A stretch of 64,000 nt of DNA from Sinomonas sp. ASV322 (GCF_030908245.1 NZ_JAVFJJ010000001.1:231565-295564); one strand, 5' to 3'; shown: positions 35,388-46,736, numbered from the stretch's first letter. The notes: generated by a model from the letters alone, not told the origin. Program-made: numbers and translations.

Positions 35388-36502
35388 CCCTCGCGGTCGC
35401 TGAGCGAGTCTTCGCGCCTGCGGCGATCCCGACTCCCCCGTGGTCCGGGTTCGATCTCCCACTCCCGTGGGGTTCGCTGCGGATCCACGCCTACGCGCTC
35501 TGCATCCTCCTCGGCATCGTCGTGGCCCTGTGGCTCACGGCGCGGAGGTGGAAGGCGAGGGGCGGCAGAGTCGACTCGATCTGGGACATCTCGATCTGGG
35601 CGATCCCGGCCGGGATCATCGGCGGGCGCCTCTACCATGTGTTCTCCTCCCCGGACCGGTACTTCGGGCCGGGGTACAACGGCACCGGCGATCCGTGGGC
35701 GATCCTGCGGATCTGGGAGGGCGGCCTCGGCATCTGGGGTGCCGTTGTCCTCGGTGCCGTCGGGGCGTTGATCGGGTGCCGCCGTTCCGGGGTGCGGCTC
35801 ACGGCCTTCATGGATGCCGCCGCGCCGGGCCTCCTGCTGGCTCAGGGCATCGGCCGGTGGGGCAACTACTTCAACCAGGAGCTGTTCGGCGGTCCGACGA
35901 CGCTGCCGTGGGGCCTTGAGGTGGACCCGTCGAACCCGAACTTTCCAGCCGGCTACGCGGTGGGCACGCTGTTCCACCCGACGTTCCTCTACGAATGCGT
36001 GTGGAACCTTGTCGGCGTCGTGCTGCTCGTGTGGCTTGACCGTCGGTTCCGTGTGCGCGGGGGGCGGCTGTTCTGGACATACGCCGCCTACTACACGCTC
36101 GGTCGTGTGTGGATCGAGGCCCTGCGGATCGATCCCGCCCAGCAGATCACGCTGTTCGGCGTCACGACGCGTCTCAATGTGTGGACGAGCATCGTCGTCT
36201 TCCTTGCCGCAGCCCTTGTGCTCCTCGCCCTGAGCGCGCGCCGCGCACGCGAGACGGATAGCGTGTGGCTCCCCGGCCGCGAGCCCCTGGGCGGGGGCGG
36301 TGCCGGGATGGATCAGGAGCCCCTCCAGGACGCGTCGTATGCAACCTCTGGTGCCCCATCGGCAACTGATATCCAACATTCGGACTCGGCCGTCTCGGAA
36401 TACGGCGACCATGGTAAGGTGACGTCACATCGAGCCGCCCTCGATGACCCGCGTCCCGCATCTCAGGACGCGTCGGATTCGGCAGGGGGCGAAGGCAAGT
36501 AG
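35384..36502 (+). CDS. lgt: Prolipoprotein diacylglyceryl transferase
   Basis: This 372-residue membrane enzyme moves diacylglyceryl from phosphatidylglycerol to lipobox cysteines. About seven helices are present. The signature GRWGNYFNQELFGGPT (about 163-178), an upstream RLYHVFSSP and IRIHAYALC-like LRIHAYALC match the family. A hydrophilic acidic tail of about 75 residues is typical of actinobacteria. GTG 35384 overlaps the trpA stop. The deacetylase at 52191 is a likely client. Confidence 0.94.
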   Translation: MTLAVAERVFAPAAIPTPPWSGFDLPLPWGSLRIHAYALCILLGIVVALWLTARRWKARGGRVDSIWDISIWAIPAGIIGGRLYHVFSSPDRYFGPGYNGTGDPWAILRIWEGGLGIWGAVVLGAVGALIGCRRSGVRLTAFMDAAAPGLLLAQGIGRWGNYFNQELFGGPTTLPWGLEVDPSNPNFPAGYAVGTLFHPTFLYECVWNLVGVVLLVWLDRRFRVRGGRLFWTYAAYYTLGRVWIEALRIDPAQQITLFGVTTRLNVWTSIVVFLAAALVLLALSARRARETDSVWLPGREPLGGGGAGMDQEPLQDASYATSGAPSATDIQHSDSAVSEYGDHGKVTSHRAALDDPRPASQDASDSAGGEGK

Positions 36503-36649
36503 GGCTTCGGCCAGGCTCGCCACGATGCAGGCCACCGCCAGCGCGTCGCTCGCACCACAAGGATGTGGATCACCGGTCACCCGAGCTCCGTAAAGCCGGG
36601 CCAGGGTGGGTAGGAGGCTCGACGCTGTTCGACGGCGCGGCGCTCACCC

Positions 36650-36655
36650 TACAAT
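36650..36655 (+). promoter_or_regulatory. Candidate -10 for gltBD
   Basis: TACAAT, near consensus, lies 99 bases before gltB. A GTTCGA about 17 bases upstream is only a weak -35. The remaining 36503-36754 interval shows no convincing gene. Confidence 0.45.
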
Positions 36656-36754
36656 TTCCAGTAATCATCGCCGTGTTTGGGCGCACCATGCCCGGCAATG
36701 CGGGGCCAACGTTGTCCCCTGTCGCGAATCGACCAGGAGGAAGGACGTTTCGTC

Positions 36755-39700
36755 ATGACTCACCCGACACACGGCACCGCCGTCGAGCCCAGCGCAGGAG
36801 TCGAACACAGCGCAGGAGTCGAACACAGCTCAGGGGGGGCCACCTCCCCGTTCGAGCGATTCTCGGCCCTTCCGGCGTCGACGGGCCTCTACCGTGCGGA
36901 CCAGGAGAAGGACGCGTGCGGTCTCGCAATCGTCGCGACTCTCCGTGGCGAGGGCGGGCACGACATCGTCGATGCTGCCCTTCATGCGCTGCGGGCGCTT
37001 GAGCACCGTGGCGCTGTCGGCGCCGATGAAGGAACGGGCGACGGCGCGGGCATCCTTCTCCAGGTCCCGGACGCATTCTTCCGCGCGGCTGTCGACTTCG
37101 AACTCCCCGCCGCCGGGCAGTACGCGGTGGGCATCGCGTTCCTCCCTGCCGAGGACCGCGAGGACGCCGCCGCGCGCTCCGGCATCGAGGCACTCGCCGA
37201 GTCGGAGGGCCTGACGGTCCTCGGCTGGCGCGAGGTCCCCGTCGTCGCTGAGCTCGTCGGAGCGATGGCGCGCGCGTGCATGCCGCGCTTCGCGCAGCCG
37301 TTCTTCGCCTCGGCGACGGGCGCGGAGCTCGACCGCAACGATCTCGACGCCCGCGTGTGGCGCATTCGTAAGCGCGCCCAGAACAAGCATGGCGTGTACT
37401 TCCCGTCGCTGTCGTCGCGCACGATCGTCTACAAGGGCATGCTCACGACCGCGCAGCTCGAGCCGTTCTATCCGGACCTGTCCGACGACCGGTTCACCAC
37501 GAAGCTCGCCATCGTGCACTCGCGCTTCTCGACGAACACGTTCCCGTCGTGGCCGCTGGCCCAGCCGTTCCGCACGATCGCGCACAACGGCGAGATCAAC
37601 ACGGTCAAGGGCAACCGCAACTGGATGCGCGCTCGTCAATCGCAGCTCGCGAGCGCGCTGCTCGGCGACGTCCCCGAGGAGCTTTTCCCGATCTGCACGC
37701 CCGGCGCCTCCGACTCGGCCTCGTTCGACGAGGTCGCGGAGCTCCTGTGGCTTTCGGGCCGGCCGATCACGCACGCGATCATGATGATGATCCCCGAGGC
37801 GTGGGAGAACCACGCGACGATGGATCCGGCTCGCCGCGCGTTCTACGAGTACCACTCGCTCCTCATGGAGCCGTGGGACGGCCCCGCGGCCGTCTCGTTC
37901 ACGGACGGGAGCGTCGTGGGCGCGACGCTCGACCGCAACGGCCTCCGGCCGTGCCGCTACTGGGTGACCGAAGACGGCCTCGTCGTCTTCGCGTCGGAGG
38001 TCGGCGTCGTCGACATCGAGCCCGCGAAGGTCGTCAAGAAGGGCCGCGTCTCGCCGGGCAAGATGTTCGTCGTCGACACCGAGGCTGGGCGCATCATCGA
38101 GGACGCCGAGGTCAAGGCCGAGGTCGCGGGCGCGAACCCGTGGCAGGAATGGGTCGACGAGAACGTCATCCGCCTCGACGAGCTCCCCGAGCGCGAGCAC
38201 GTCGTCCACACCCCGCAGTCGGTCAACGTCCGCCAGCGGACGTTCGGCTACACCCAGGAAGAGCTGCGCGTCCTCGTCGGGCCCATGGCCCGCACGGGCG
38301 CGGAGCCGATCGGCGCCATGGGCTCGGATACCCCCGTCGCGGTCCTCTCGAAGCGTCCGCGCCTCCTTTTCGACTACTTCGTGCAGTCGTTCGCGCAGGT
38401 GACCAACCCGCCGCTCGACGCGATCCGCGAGGAGCTCGTGACGAGCCTCAACGGCGCGATCGGGCCCAACGGCAACCTGCTCAGCACGGGCCAGGTGCGG
38501 GAGAAGCAGCTCATCCTTCCGTTCCCGGTCATCAACAACGACCAGCTTGCGAAGATCGCGAACATCGAGGCTGCCTCGGGGCCCAATGCGGGCGACCGGA
38601 TCGCAGTCAAGATCCGCGGCCTCTATCGGCCCGAGGGCGGCGAAGCCGCGCTTCGCGCGCGCCTGACCGAGATCTGCGAGCAGGTCTCGGGCGCGATCAA
38701 CCGCGGGGTCCAGTACATCGTGCTCTCGGACCGTGATTCGAACGCGCAGTGGGCGCCGATCCCGTCGCTCCTGCTTGTCTCGGCGGTGCACCACCATCTG
38801 CTGCGCAGCGCGAACCGCACGAAGTCTGCGCTCGTCGTCGAGGCGGGCGACGTGCGCGAGGTGCATCACGTCGCAGTCCTGCTCGGGTACGGCGCGTCTG
38901 CCGTCAACCCGTACCTCGCGATGGAGTCCGTCGAAGAGCTCATCCGCTCGGGGGACCTTCCGGGCGTGAGCCCCGAGGCCGGCGTCTACAACCTCATCAA
39001 GGGCCTCGGCAAGGGCGTCCTCAAGATCATGTCCAAGATGGGCATCTCGACCGTCGCCTCGTATTGCGGCGCGCAGACGTTCGAGGCGCTGGGCCTCTCC
39101 CAGGATCTCGTCGACGAGTTCTTCGCCGGCACGCACAGCCAGCTCGGCGGTGTGGGCCTCGACGTCATCGCGGCCGAGGTCGCGGCGCGCCATGAGATGG
39201 CGTACCCTGCGTCGGGCATCGAGCAGCCCCACCGGGCGCTCCTCAACGGCGGCGAGTACCAGTGGCGCCGCGACGGCGAGCCGCATCTGTTCAACCCGGA
39301 GACGGTCTTCCGCCTCCAGCACGCGACGCGCGAGCGCCGCTACGACGTGTTCAAGGCGTACACGAGGGGCGTCGACGACCAGTCGAAGAACCTCATGACG
39401 CTGCGCGGCCTGCTCGCGTTCCGTGAGGGCATCCGCCCCGCGGTGCCGATCGAGGAAGTCGAGCCGGTCTCGAGCATCGTCAAGCGCTTCTCGACGGGCG
39501 CCATGAGCTACGGCTCGATCTCGAAGGAGGCCCACGAGACCCTCGCGATCGCCATGAACCGCCTCGGTGCACGCTCGAACACGGGCGAGGGCGGCGAGGA
39601 CGTGGACCGCCTCCTCGATCCCGAGCGGCGTTCGGCGATCAAGCAGGTCGCGTCGGGACGCTTCGGCGTCACGAGCCTGTACCTCACGAACGCGACGGAC

Positions 39701-41413
39701 ATCCAGATCAAGATGGCCCAGGGCGCGAAGCCCGGCGAGGGCGGCCAGCTCATGGCCCAGAAGGTCTACCCGTGGGTCGCGCGGACGCGCCATTCGACTC
39801 CCGGCGTGACGCTCATCTCACCGCCGCCGCACCACGACATCTACTCGATCGAGGACCTCGCGCAGCTCATCTACGACTGCAAGCGGTCGAACCCGAGCGC
39901 GCGCGTCCACGTCAAGCTCGTCTCGGAGGTGGGCATCGGCACGGTCGCCGCAGGTGTGACGAAGGCGAAGGCCGACGTCGTCCTCGTCTCGGGGTACGAC
40001 GGCGGAACCGGCGCCTCGCCGCTCAACTCGCTCAAGCACGCGGGCGTCCCGTGGGAGCTCGGCCTCGCCGAGACGCAGCAGACGCTTATGCTCAATGGGC
40101 TGCGCGACCGCGTGGTGGTGCAAGTAGATGGCCAGCTCAAGACCGGTCGCGACGTCGTCATCGCGGCGCTCCTCGGCGCCGAAGAGTACGGCTTCGCGAC
40201 GGCGCCCCTCGTCGTCTCGGGCTGCATCATGATGCGCGTGTGCCACCTCGACACGTGTCCCGTGGGCGTCGCCACCCAGAACCCTGAGCTCCGCGCGCGT
40301 TTCGCGGGCAAGCCCGAGTTCGTGGTCAACTTCTTCGAGTTCGTCGCCGAGGAGATCCGCGAGGTCCTCGCGCAGCTCGGCTTCCGCTCGCTCGAGGAGG
40401 CAATCGGGCGCTCGGAGTTCCTCGACACGAAGGACGCGATCGACCACTGGAAGGCTGAGGGCTTGGACCTCTCGCCGATCCTGGCGGGGCTCGACTTCGA
40501 CGAGGATGCGCCCCTGCGCAACCTCACGGGTCAGAACCACGAGCTCGACAAGCACTTCGATGTCGAGCTCATCGAGATGTCCCAAGACGCGCTCAGGGAT
40601 CGCAGCCCGGTCAAGATCAGCCTGCCCGTGGTCAACACGGACCGCTCGGTCGGCACGATGCTCGGGCACGAGGTCACCCGCACGTTCGGGACCGAGACGC
40701 TTGCGACGGACACCATCGACGTGACCCTCACGGGCACGGCCGGCCAGTCGCTCGGCGCGTTCCTTCCCGCGGGCATCACGCTGCGGCTCTTCGGAGACTC
40801 GAACGACTATGTCGCCAAGGGCCTCTCCGGCGGCCGCGTGATCGTCCGCCCGGACCGCACGAACGTGTTCCCGGCCGAGGAGAACGTCATTGCCGGCAAC
40901 GTCATCGGCTACGGCGCAACGAGCGGCGAGATCTTCCTGCGGGGGATCGTTGGGGAGCGCTTCCTCGTCCGCAACTCGGGTGCCACCGCCGTCGTCGAGG
41001 GCATCGGCGACCACGGCTGCGAGTACATGACCGGCGGCCAGGCCGTGATCCTCGGCCGTACCGGCCGCAACTTCGGCGCGGGCATGTCCGGTGGAACCGC
41101 CTTCGTGCTCGACCTCGACCCCACGAAGGTCAACACGCAGTCGCTCGACACGGGCGAGCTCACGCTCCTCGAGCTCGACGACGAGGACCGCGACATCGTG
41201 CGGAACCTCATCGCGAAGCACGCGGAGGAGACGGGCTCGCAGCTCGCGCAGCGGCTGCTCGACAACTTCGACGACACCGCGGCCCGTATGACGAAGGTCC
41301 TGCCGCGCGACTACGCGGCGGTCCAGCAGACCCGTCTGAGCGCCCTCGAGGAGGGCCTCGACCCGGACGGGGAGGAAGTTTGGTCTCGCATCCTGGAGGT
41401 GACCGGTGGCTGA
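36755..41413 (+). CDS. gltB: Glutamate synthase (NADPH) large subunit
   Basis: This 1552-residue subunit transfers glutamine amide nitrogen to 2-oxoglutarate. A propeptide of 54 residues precedes the Ntn nucleophile C55 in [10 protein letters not shown]. The amidotransferase core includes [14 protein letters not shown]. The central FMN barrel contains [18 protein letters not shown], and the 3Fe-4S cysteines are in [15 protein letters not shown]. The glycine-rich beta-helix domain follows. ATG 36755 has AGGAGGAAGGA about 11 bases upstream. The propeptide holds a perfect 18-bp tandem repeat. gltD overlaps the 3' end. Confidence 0.96.
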   Translation: MTHPTHGTAVEPSAGVEHSAGVEHSSGGATSPFERFSALPASTGLYRADQEKDACGLAIVATLRGEGGHDIVDAALHALRALEHRGAVGADEGTGDGAGILLQVPDAFFRAAVDFELPAAGQYAVGIAFLPAEDREDAAARSGIEALAESEGLTVLGWREVPVVAELVGAMARACMPRFAQPFFASATGAELDRNDLDARVWRIRKRAQNKHGVYFPSLSSRTIVYKGMLTTAQLEPFYPDLSDDRFTTKLAIVHSRFSTNTFPSWPLAQPFRTIAHNGEINTVKGNRNWMRARQSQLASALLGDVPEELFPICTPGASDSASFDEVAELLWLSGRPITHAIMMMIPEAWENHATMDPARRAFYEYHSLLMEPWDGPAAVSFTDGSVVGATLDRNGLRPCRYWVTEDGLVVFASEVGVVDIEPAKVVKKGRVSPGKMFVVDTEAGRIIEDAEVKAEVAGANPWQEWVDENVIRLDELPEREHVVHTPQSVNVRQRTFGYTQEELRVLVGPMARTGAEPIGAMGSDTPVAVLSKRPRLLFDYFVQSFAQVTNPPLDAIREELVTSLNGAIGPNGNLLSTGQVREKQLILPFPVINNDQLAKIANIEAASGPNAGDRIAVKIRGLYRPEGGEAALRARLTEICEQVSGAINRGVQYIVLSDRDSNAQWAPIPSLLLVSAVHHHLLRSANRTKSALVVEAGDVREVHHVAVLLGYGASAVNPYLAMESVEELIRSGDLPGVSPEAGVYNLIKGLGKGVLKIMSKMGISTVASYCGAQTFEALGLSQDLVDEFFAGTHSQLGGVGLDVIAAEVAARHEMAYPASGIEQPHRALLNGGEYQWRRDGEPHLFNPETVFRLQHATRERRYDVFKAYTRGVDDQSKNLMTLRGLLAFREGIRPAVPIEEVEPVSSIVKRFSTGAMSYGSISKEAHETLAIAMNRLGARSNTGEGGEDVDRLLDPERRSAIKQVASGRFGVTSLYLTNATDIQIKMAQGAKPGEGGQLMAQKVYPWVARTRHSTPGVTLISPPPHHDIYSIEDLAQLIYDCKRSNPSARVHVKLVSEVGIGTVAAGVTKAKADVVLVSGYDGGTGASPLNSLKHAGVPWELGLAETQQTLMLNGLRDRVVVQVDGQLKTGRDVVIAALLGAEEYGFATAPLVVSGCIMMRVCHLDTCPVGVATQNPELRARFAGKPEFVVNFFEFVAEEIREVLAQLGFRSLEEAIGRSEFLDTKDAIDHWKAEGLDLSPILAGLDFDEDAPLRNLTGQNHELDKHFDVELIEMSQDALRDRSPVKISLPVVNTDRSVGTMLGHEVTRTFGTETLATDTIDVTLTGTAGQSLGAFLPAGITLRLFGDSNDYVAKGLSGGRVIVRPDRTNVFPAEENVIAGNVIGYGATSGEIFLRGIVGERFLVRNSGATAVVEGIGDHGCEYMTGGQAVILGRTGRNFGAGMSGGTAFVLDLDPTKVNTQSLDTGELTLLELDDEDRDIVRNLIAKHAEETGSQLAQRLLDNFDDTAARMTKVLPRDYAAVQQTRLSALEEGLDPDGEEVWSRILEVTGG
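36791..36826 (+). repeat. 18-bp tandem repeat in the gltB propeptide
   Basis: Two identical adjacent units of AGCGCAGGAGTCGAACAC (36791-36808, 36809-36826) encode SAGVEH twice. A third partial HSSGG follows. It lies in the part removed when C55 is exposed. Confidence 0.9.
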
Positions 41414-42863
41414 TCCACGCGGATTCCTGAAGGTTCGGCAGCGTGAGACGCAGCCGCGCCGTCCTGTTCCCGTCCGCATCATGGACTGGAAGGAGGTCTA
41501 CGAGGCCCAGGAGAACGGCGTCCTCAAGCGCCAGGCGAGCCGCTGCATGGACTGCGGCATCCCGTTCTGCCACCACGGCTGCCCGCTCGGCAACCTCATT
41601 CCCGAGTGGAACGACCTCACGTGGCGCGGCAAGGAGCAGGACGCGAGCGAGCGTCTTCACGCGACGAACAACTTCCCCGAGTTCACGGGGCGCCTGTGTC
41701 CCGCGCCGTGCGAGTCCGCGTGCGTGCTGGGCATCAACCAGCCGGCCGTGACGATCAAGCAGATCGAGGTCTCCATCGCCGAGCAGGCGTTCGAGGGCGG
41801 GTTCGTCGAGCCGCTTCCGCCGGCGCGCCTCACGGGCAAGACGGTCGCCGTCGTCGGCTCGGGGCCCGCGGGCCTCGCCGCCGCCCAGCAGCTCACGCGC
41901 GTCGGCCATACGGTCGCCGTCTATGAGCGGGACGACCGCATCGGCGGCCTCCTGCGCTACGGCATCCCTGACTTCAAGATGGAGAAGGAGGTGCTCGACC
42001 GCCGCCTCGAGCAGATGAAGGCGGAGGGCACACGCTTCCGTTCCGGAGTCGACGTCGGCCGCGACGTGAGCTGGGACCAGCTGCGGCGGCGGTACGACGC
42101 CGTGGTCGTGGCCACGGGTGCGACACTGCCGCGCGATCTCGCGATCCCCGGGCGCGAGCTCGACGGCGTGCACTTCGCCATGGAGTACCTCGTCCAGTCC
42201 AACCGGGTCGTCGCCGGGGAAACGGTCGAGAACCAGATCGACGCACGCGGCAAGCACGTCGTCATCCTCGGCGGCGGTGACACCGGCGCCGACTGCATCG
42301 GCACGGCGCACCGGCAGCAGGCCGCCTCCGTCACGACGCTCGCGATCGGCACGCAGCCCCCGTCGGAGCGCCCCGCCCACCAGCCGTGGCCGATGTTCCC
42401 GAACCTCTTCGAGGTCGCGAGCGCGCACGAGGAAGGCGGCGAGCGGACCTACCTCGCGTCGACGGTCGAGTACATCGGCGAGAACGGCAAGGTCACGGGC
42501 CTCAAGGTCGCCGAGACCGAGTTCGTCGACGGGAAGCGGCTCCCGAAGGCCGGGACGGAGCGGATCATCCCCGCAGATCTCGTCCTCCTCTCGCTCGGCT
42601 TCACGGGCGCGGAGAAGTCGGGCCTCCCCGAGCAGATCGATGCCCCGTTCGACGAGCGCGGCAACGTGGGGCGCGACGCCGCCTATATGACGGCGACCCC
42701 TGGCGTCTTCGTCGCGGGAGACGCCGGGCGCGGCCAGTCGCTCATCGTGTGGGCCATCGCCGAGGGCCGCGCCTGCGCGGCCGAAGTCGACCGGCACCTC
42801 ATGGGCAGCACCATCCTCCCGGCTCCGGTCGCCCCCACCGACCGCGCCATTTCAGTCCTCTGA
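41406..42863 (+). CDS. gltD: Glutamate synthase small subunit
   Basis: This 485-residue FAD enzyme passes NADPH electrons to GltB. N-terminal 4Fe-4S cysteines are C47, C50, C55 and C59 ([13 protein letters not shown]), then C98, C102 and C106. The FAD motif [12 protein letters not shown] lies near 148 and the NADPH motif [11 protein letters not shown] near 290. The C-terminal [13 protein letters not shown] is intact. GTG 41406 overlaps the gltB stop by 8 bases with GGAGGTGACC upstream. Confidence 0.96.
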   Translation: MADPRGFLKVRQRETQPRRPVPVRIMDWKEVYEAQENGVLKRQASRCMDCGIPFCHHGCPLGNLIPEWNDLTWRGKEQDASERLHATNNFPEFTGRLCPAPCESACVLGINQPAVTIKQIEVSIAEQAFEGGFVEPLPPARLTGKTVAVVGSGPAGLAAAQQLTRVGHTVAVYERDDRIGGLLRYGIPDFKMEKEVLDRRLEQMKAEGTRFRSGVDVGRDVSWDQLRRRYDAVVVATGATLPRDLAIPGRELDGVHFAMEYLVQSNRVVAGETVENQIDARGKHVVILGGGDTGADCIGTAHRQQAASVTTLAIGTQPPSERPAHQPWPMFPNLFEVASAHEEGGERTYLASTVEYIGENGKVTGLKVAETEFVDGKRLPKAGTERIIPADLVLLSLGFTGAEKSGLPEQIDAPFDERGNVGRDAAYMTATPGVFVAGDAGRGQSLIVWAIAEGRACAAEVDRHLMGSTILPAPVAPTDRAISVL

Positions 42864-42974
42864 TCCAACGCGCAGGGCCTGCCGAAGCAAAGCGTCGGGG
42901 GGCCCCGCGTGCTTGAGTGGGATCGAATCCCGCGAAATTCATCCCCCAGACATCCATGTCCCGCACACAACCCC

Positions 42975-42980
42975 TAGGGT
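42975..42980 (+). promoter_or_regulatory. -10 element of leaderless pyk transcript
   Basis: TAGGGT ends 7 bases before ATG 42988. The spacer GAGGTAT could alternatively be a ribosome site. Confidence 0.45.
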
Positions 42981-42987
42981 GAGGTAT

Positions 42988-44472
42988 ATGAGACGCGCGA
43001 AAATCGTTGCCACGTTCGGCCCGGCCATTTCGAGCTATGAGAAGACCCTCGCGGTCATCGAAGCTGGCGTTGACGTGGCCCGGCTCAACATGAGCCACGG
43101 CGACCACAGTGTCCACGACGCGACGTATGAGAACGTCCGCAAGGCCTCCGCCGAGCTCCACAAGGCAGTCGGCATCATGGCCGACCTTCAGGGCCCCAAG
43201 ATCCGGCTCGGCCGCTTCGTCGAGGGCCCCCACGAGCTCGCGCCCGGCGACGTCTTCACGATCACGACCGAAGACGTGCCCGGCACGAAGGAGATCTGCT
43301 CGACGACGCTCAAGAGCCTGACCGAGGACGTCGCACCGGGCGACACGCTCCTCATCGACGACGGCAAGGTCATGCTGCGCGCGACGGCGGTCGACGACGT
43401 CAAGGTCACGACCGAGGTCGTCATCGGAGGCATGGTGTCCAACAACAAGGGCATCAACCTTCCCGGCGTTGCCGTCAACGTCCCCGCTCTGAGTGAGAAG
43501 GACGAGGTGGACCTCCGCTGGGCCCTCCAGCGCGGCGTCGACTTCGTGGCGCTCTCGTTCGTGCGCGACGCGAAGGACATCGAGCGAGTCCACGAGATCA
43601 TGGACGAAGAGGGCCGCCGGGTTCCGGTCATCGCGAAGATCGAGAAGCCGCAGGCCGTCGAGCAGCTCCACGAGATCATCGACGCGTTCGACGCCATCAT
43701 GGTCGCCCGCGGCGACCTCGGCGTCGAGCTGCCCCTCGAGGAGGTCCCGCTGGTCCAGAAGCGCGCGATCGAGCTTGCACGCCGCTGGGCCAAGCCGGTC
43801 ATCGTCGCGACCCAGGTCCTCGAGTCCATGATCGAGAATCCGCGTCCGACGCGCGCCGAGGCGTCCGACTGCGCCAACGCTGTCCTCGACGGCGCGGACG
43901 CCGTCATGCTCTCCGGAGAGACGAGCGTCGGGGCCTACCCGATCGAGACCGTGCGCACGATGGCGAAGATCATCGAGTCGACCGAGGATCACGGCCTCGA
44001 GCGTGTTCCGCCGCTCGGTTCACAGCCGAAGACGCGCGGTGGCGCGATCACCCGCGCCGCCGTGACGATCGCCGACCAGCTCGACGCGAAGTACATCTGC
44101 ACGTTCACGCAGTCCGGCGATTCGGCTCGCCGCCTGAGCCGCCTGCGCCCGCAGAAGCCGATCTTCGCGTTCACGCCGCTCGCGTCGACCCTCAACATCC
44201 TGAGCCTGTGCTGGGGCATCCAGCCTCGCCTGGTCGAGTTCGCGCTGCACACCGACCAGATGGTCGCCCAGGTGGATGAGTACCTTCTCCGCTCGAGCCT
44301 GGCCGATCCCGGCGACCTCGTCGTCATCGCCGCCGGTTCGCCTCCCGGCGTTGCCGGCTCGACCAACGCGGTGCGCGTCCACAGGGTGGGCGATATCGCC
44401 GACGCCGGTGCCAAGCCCGAGCGCGAGCAGGTCGGCCCGTGGCCGCTCCCGCAGGAGCCCCGCGGCGTCTGA
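42988..44472 (+). CDS. pyk: Pyruvate kinase
   Basis: This 494-residue glycolytic enzyme converts PEP and ADP to pyruvate and ATP. The A domain shows RRAKIVATFGPA, ARLNMSHGDH and the signature IAKIEKPQAVEQL. The metal-binding MVARGDLGVELP and ATQVLESMIENPRPTRAE follow. The C-terminal allosteric domain begins near 365. An extra tail after residue 475 is Pro-rich. It stands alone with a strong bidirectional terminator. Confidence 0.96.
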   Translation: MRRAKIVATFGPAISSYEKTLAVIEAGVDVARLNMSHGDHSVHDATYENVRKASAELHKAVGIMADLQGPKIRLGRFVEGPHELAPGDVFTITTEDVPGTKEICSTTLKSLTEDVAPGDTLLIDDGKVMLRATAVDDVKVTTEVVIGGMVSNNKGINLPGVAVNVPALSEKDEVDLRWALQRGVDFVALSFVRDAKDIERVHEIMDEEGRRVPVIAKIEKPQAVEQLHEIIDAFDAIMVARGDLGVELPLEEVPLVQKRAIELARRWAKPVIVATQVLESMIENPRPTRAEASDCANAVLDGADAVMLSGETSVGAYPIETVRTMAKIIESTEDHGLERVPPLGSQPKTRGGAITRAAVTIADQLDAKYICTFTQSGDSARRLSRLRPQKPIFAFTPLASTLNILSLCWGIQPRLVEFALHTDQMVAQVDEYLLRSSLADPGDLVVIAAGSPPGVAGSTNAVRVHRVGDIADAGAKPEREQVGPWPLPQEPRGV

Positions 44473-44486
44473 CGCCTTGACGGCAT

Positions 44487-44525
44487 GAAGAAGGGCGGTA
44501 CCCGAATCGGGTATCGCCCTTCTTC
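44487..44525. terminator. Bidirectional terminator between pyk and pdtaR
   Basis: An almost perfect stem pairs GAAGAAGGGCGGTACCCGA with its complement at 44507-44525 (one G-T wobble). It lies 14 bases past pyk and 26 bases past the convergent regulator. Confidence 0.9.
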
Positions 44526-44551
44526 GCTCGCCCCCAGAGGGGAAGCGACGG

Positions 44552-45193
44552 TCAGCTGACCTGGCTGATGATGGTCTCGGCGACTTCGCGCATGCTCAGA
44601 CGGCGGTCCATGGACGTCTTCTGGATCCAGCGGAACGCCTCCGGCTCCGTGAGGCCCATCTTGGTCATGAGCAGGCTCTTGGCGCGCTCGACGAGCTTGC
44701 GGGTCGCGAACTGCTCCTGCAGGTCGCTCACCTCTGCCTCGAGGGTCTTGATCTCCTCGTGGCGCGAGAGGGCGATCTCGATCGCGGGGATGAGGTCGTT
44801 GGGGGTGAACGGCTTGACGACGTAGGCCATCGCCCCGGCGTCACGAGCGCGCTCGACGAGTTCCTTCTGGCTGAACGCGGTCAGGAGCACGACGGGGGCG
44901 ATACGGGCCTTGACGATCTTCTCGGCCGCCGAGATGCCGTCCATCACGGGCATCTTGACGTCCATGAGCACAAGATCCGGGCGAAGTTCCTCGGCCAGCT
45001 CAACGGCCTTCTCGCCGTTGTCGGCCTCGCCGACCACCTCGAAGCCCTCGCCTCGGAGGATTTCGATGATGTCGAGGCGGATGAGGGTTTCGTCCTCGGC
45101 AACGACTACGCGGCGCGCCGGAGTGGCTTCCGCTGCGGCGGGCTTGGCGGACGGTGTGGGCTTGGCGGTCGTCTCCGACGTCTTCTCGGACAC
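44552..45193 (-). CDS. pdtaR: ANTAR-domain response regulator (PdtaR-like)
   Basis: This 213-residue regulator has an Ala/Pro-rich tail (1-26), a receiver domain (28-145) with D78 in LVLMDVKMPVMDG, and a coiled-coil linker. A C-terminal ANTAR domain (about 155-212) shows RAKSLLMTKMGLTEPEAFRWIQ split here by its own helix turns. ANTAR domains bind RNA hairpins to prevent termination. The family partner is the PdtaS kinase, not seen in the window. The start ATG 45193 begins at MSEKTSE. Placement next to pyk is conserved. Confidence 0.93.
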   Translation of the reverse strand: MSEKTSETTAKPTPSAKPAAAEATPARRVVVAEDETLIRLDIIEILRGEGFEVVGEADNGEKAVELAEELRPDLVLMDVKMPVMDGISAAEKIVKARIAPVVLLTAFSQKELVERARDAGAMAYVVKPFTPNDLIPAIEIALSRHEEIKTLEAEVSDLQEQFATRKLVERAKSLLMTKMGLTEPEAFRWIQKTSMDRRLSMREVAETIISQVS

Positions 45194-45295
45194 TCGGGCT
45201 CCTTGCTGCAGGTGAACGTGGATCTAGGTCGATCCTACCGGGGGACGCGCCGTCGCGCGCGAGTGACGCGGTAGGCCGCGGCGTCGGCGTGCCTG

Positions 45296-45301
45296 TAGAG
45301 T
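45296..45301 (+). promoter_or_regulatory. -10 element of tRNA-Leu
   Basis: TAGAGT lies 37 bases before tRNA-Leu. It matches the -10 of the other tRNA units. The -35 is weak. Confidence 0.45.
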
Positions 45302-45338
45302 GGTTCCGCGCAGCCGACGCAGTGCGGTGCGCAGGCAG

Positions 45339-45420
45339 GCCCGAGTGGCGGAATCGGCAGACGCGCCGCACTCAAAATGCGGTATCGAAAGGTGTGAGGG
45401 TTCGAGTCCCTCCTCGGGCA
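45339..45420 (+). tRNA. tRNA-Leu (CAA)
   Basis: This class II tRNA of 82 nt has acceptor GCCCGAG paired with CTCGGGC, anticodon loop CTCAAAA (CAA), an extended variable arm and T-arm GAGGGTTCGAGTCCCTC. The following CC is a partial encoded CCA. Confidence 0.95.
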
Positions 45421-45542
45421 CCGTTAGGATGGTTCCTCGGCACGGGGTGAACCCCAGGCATCCGGAAAATGAACAGCAGGTGACATCCGGTCTGGGCTGG
45501 GCACACGCGCCGCATCACTGCCGACTTCGGATGGGACCCCGG

Positions 45543-46736
45543 GTGGACATCACCGCCATGATCGCGCTGGTCATCGCGCTCGCGCTCTTCTTCGACTTCA
45601 CGAACGGCTTCCACGACACGGCGAACGCCATGGCGACCCCGATCGCGACGGGAGCCATCTCGCCGCGCAAGGCGGTGGCGCTCGCCGCGGTGCTCAACCT
45701 CGTGGGAGCGTTCCTCTCCACCGAGGTGGCGAAGACGATCTCGAGCGGAATCATCCGCGAAGGCACCGCGGGCGTCCACATCACGCCGGAGGTCATCTTC
45801 GCTGGCCTCATCGGTGCGGTCGTGTGGAACATGTTCACGTGGCTCCGCGGACTCCCGTCGAGCTCCTCGCACGCTCTCTTCGGCGGGCTCATCGGAGCCG
45901 CCGTCGTCGGCATCGGCCTGTTTTCGGTGAACTTCGTCACGGTGCTCTCCAAGGTCATCATCCCGGCGGTCGCGGCACCCCTCATCGCGGGAACATCGGC
46001 TTGGGTGTGCACGCGCCTCGCCTACGCCATCACGTCCCGGCGCGACGAGGTGACGGGGGCGAAGCTCCACCAGGGCCGGGCGGGCTTCCGCGTCGGCCAG
46101 ATCTTCACGTCGAGCCTCGTCGCGCTGTCCCACGGCACGAACGACGCACAGAAGACGATGGGCATCATCACGCTCGTCCTCATCGCGGGAGGCCTCCAAG
46201 CTCCCGGGAGCGGACCGCAGTGGTGGGTCATCTTCGCGTGCGCAGCCGCGATCGCCCTCGGAACCTATGCGGGCGGCTGGCGCATCATCCGTACCGTGGG
46301 CACGGGCCTGACCGAAGTCCGGCCAGCCCAGGGCTTCGCCTCGGAGTCGAGCACGGCCGCAGCCATCCTCGCGTCCTCGCACCTCGGCTTCGCGCTCTCG
46401 ACGACGCAGGTCACCAGCGGCTCCGTCATCGGTTCGGGCCTCGGCCGCAGCGGGACGTCGATCCGCTGGGGTACCGCGGGTCGAATCGTTCTCGGGTGGC
46501 TCCTCACCCTCCCGGCGGCCGCCGCCGTCGGCGGGGCTGCAGCGCTCGTCGTCGGATTCGGGCCGATCGGCGTCATCGTCGTCGCGGCGTGCGGGATCGC
46601 CGCCATCGTGTGGATGTTCGTGCTCAGCCGCCGCGAACGGGTGAGCCACCACAACGTCGTCGAGGTCGAGGAGGCCGGGGACGCCGTGAGCTTCCCGGAT
46701 CGCCGCGTGCGCACTTCGAATGGAGGGAACCGATGA
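45543..46736 (+). CDS. pit: Inorganic phosphate transporter, PiT family
   Basis: This 397-residue membrane protein has about ten helices and the PiT signatures FFDFTNGFHDTANAMATPIATG near the start and ALSHGTNDAQKTMG in the second half, both interrupted only by family variation. LPSSSSHALFGGLIGA is the conserved first-half loop. GTG 45543 is favoured because GGATGGGA lies just upstream; ATG 45531 is an in-frame alternative. It overlaps a 78-residue membrane protein that is likely a partner. Confidence 0.93.
   Translation: MDITAMIALVIALALFFDFTNGFHDTANAMATPIATGAISPRKAVALAAVLNLVGAFLSTEVAKTISSGIIREGTAGVHITPEVIFAGLIGAVVWNMFTWLRGLPSSSSHALFGGLIGAAVVGIGLFSVNFVTVLSKVIIPAVAAPLIAGTSAWVCTRLAYAITSRRDEVTGAKLHQGRAGFRVGQIFTSSLVALSHGTNDAQKTMGIITLVLIAGGLQAPGSGPQWWVIFACAAAIALGTYAGGWRIIRTVGTGLTEVRPAQGFASESSTAAAILASSHLGFALSTTQVTSGSVIGSGLGRSGTSIRWGTAGRIVLGWLLTLPAAAAVGGAAALVVGFGPIGVIVVAACGIAAIVWMFVLSRRERVSHHNVVEVEEAGDAVSFPDRRVRTSNGGNR

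Noticed and set aside
36552-36612. Short ORF MWITGHPSSVKPGQGG before gltB.
   Set aside because: Poor ribosome site and it lies upstream of the candidate gltB -10, so it would not be in the gltB leader.
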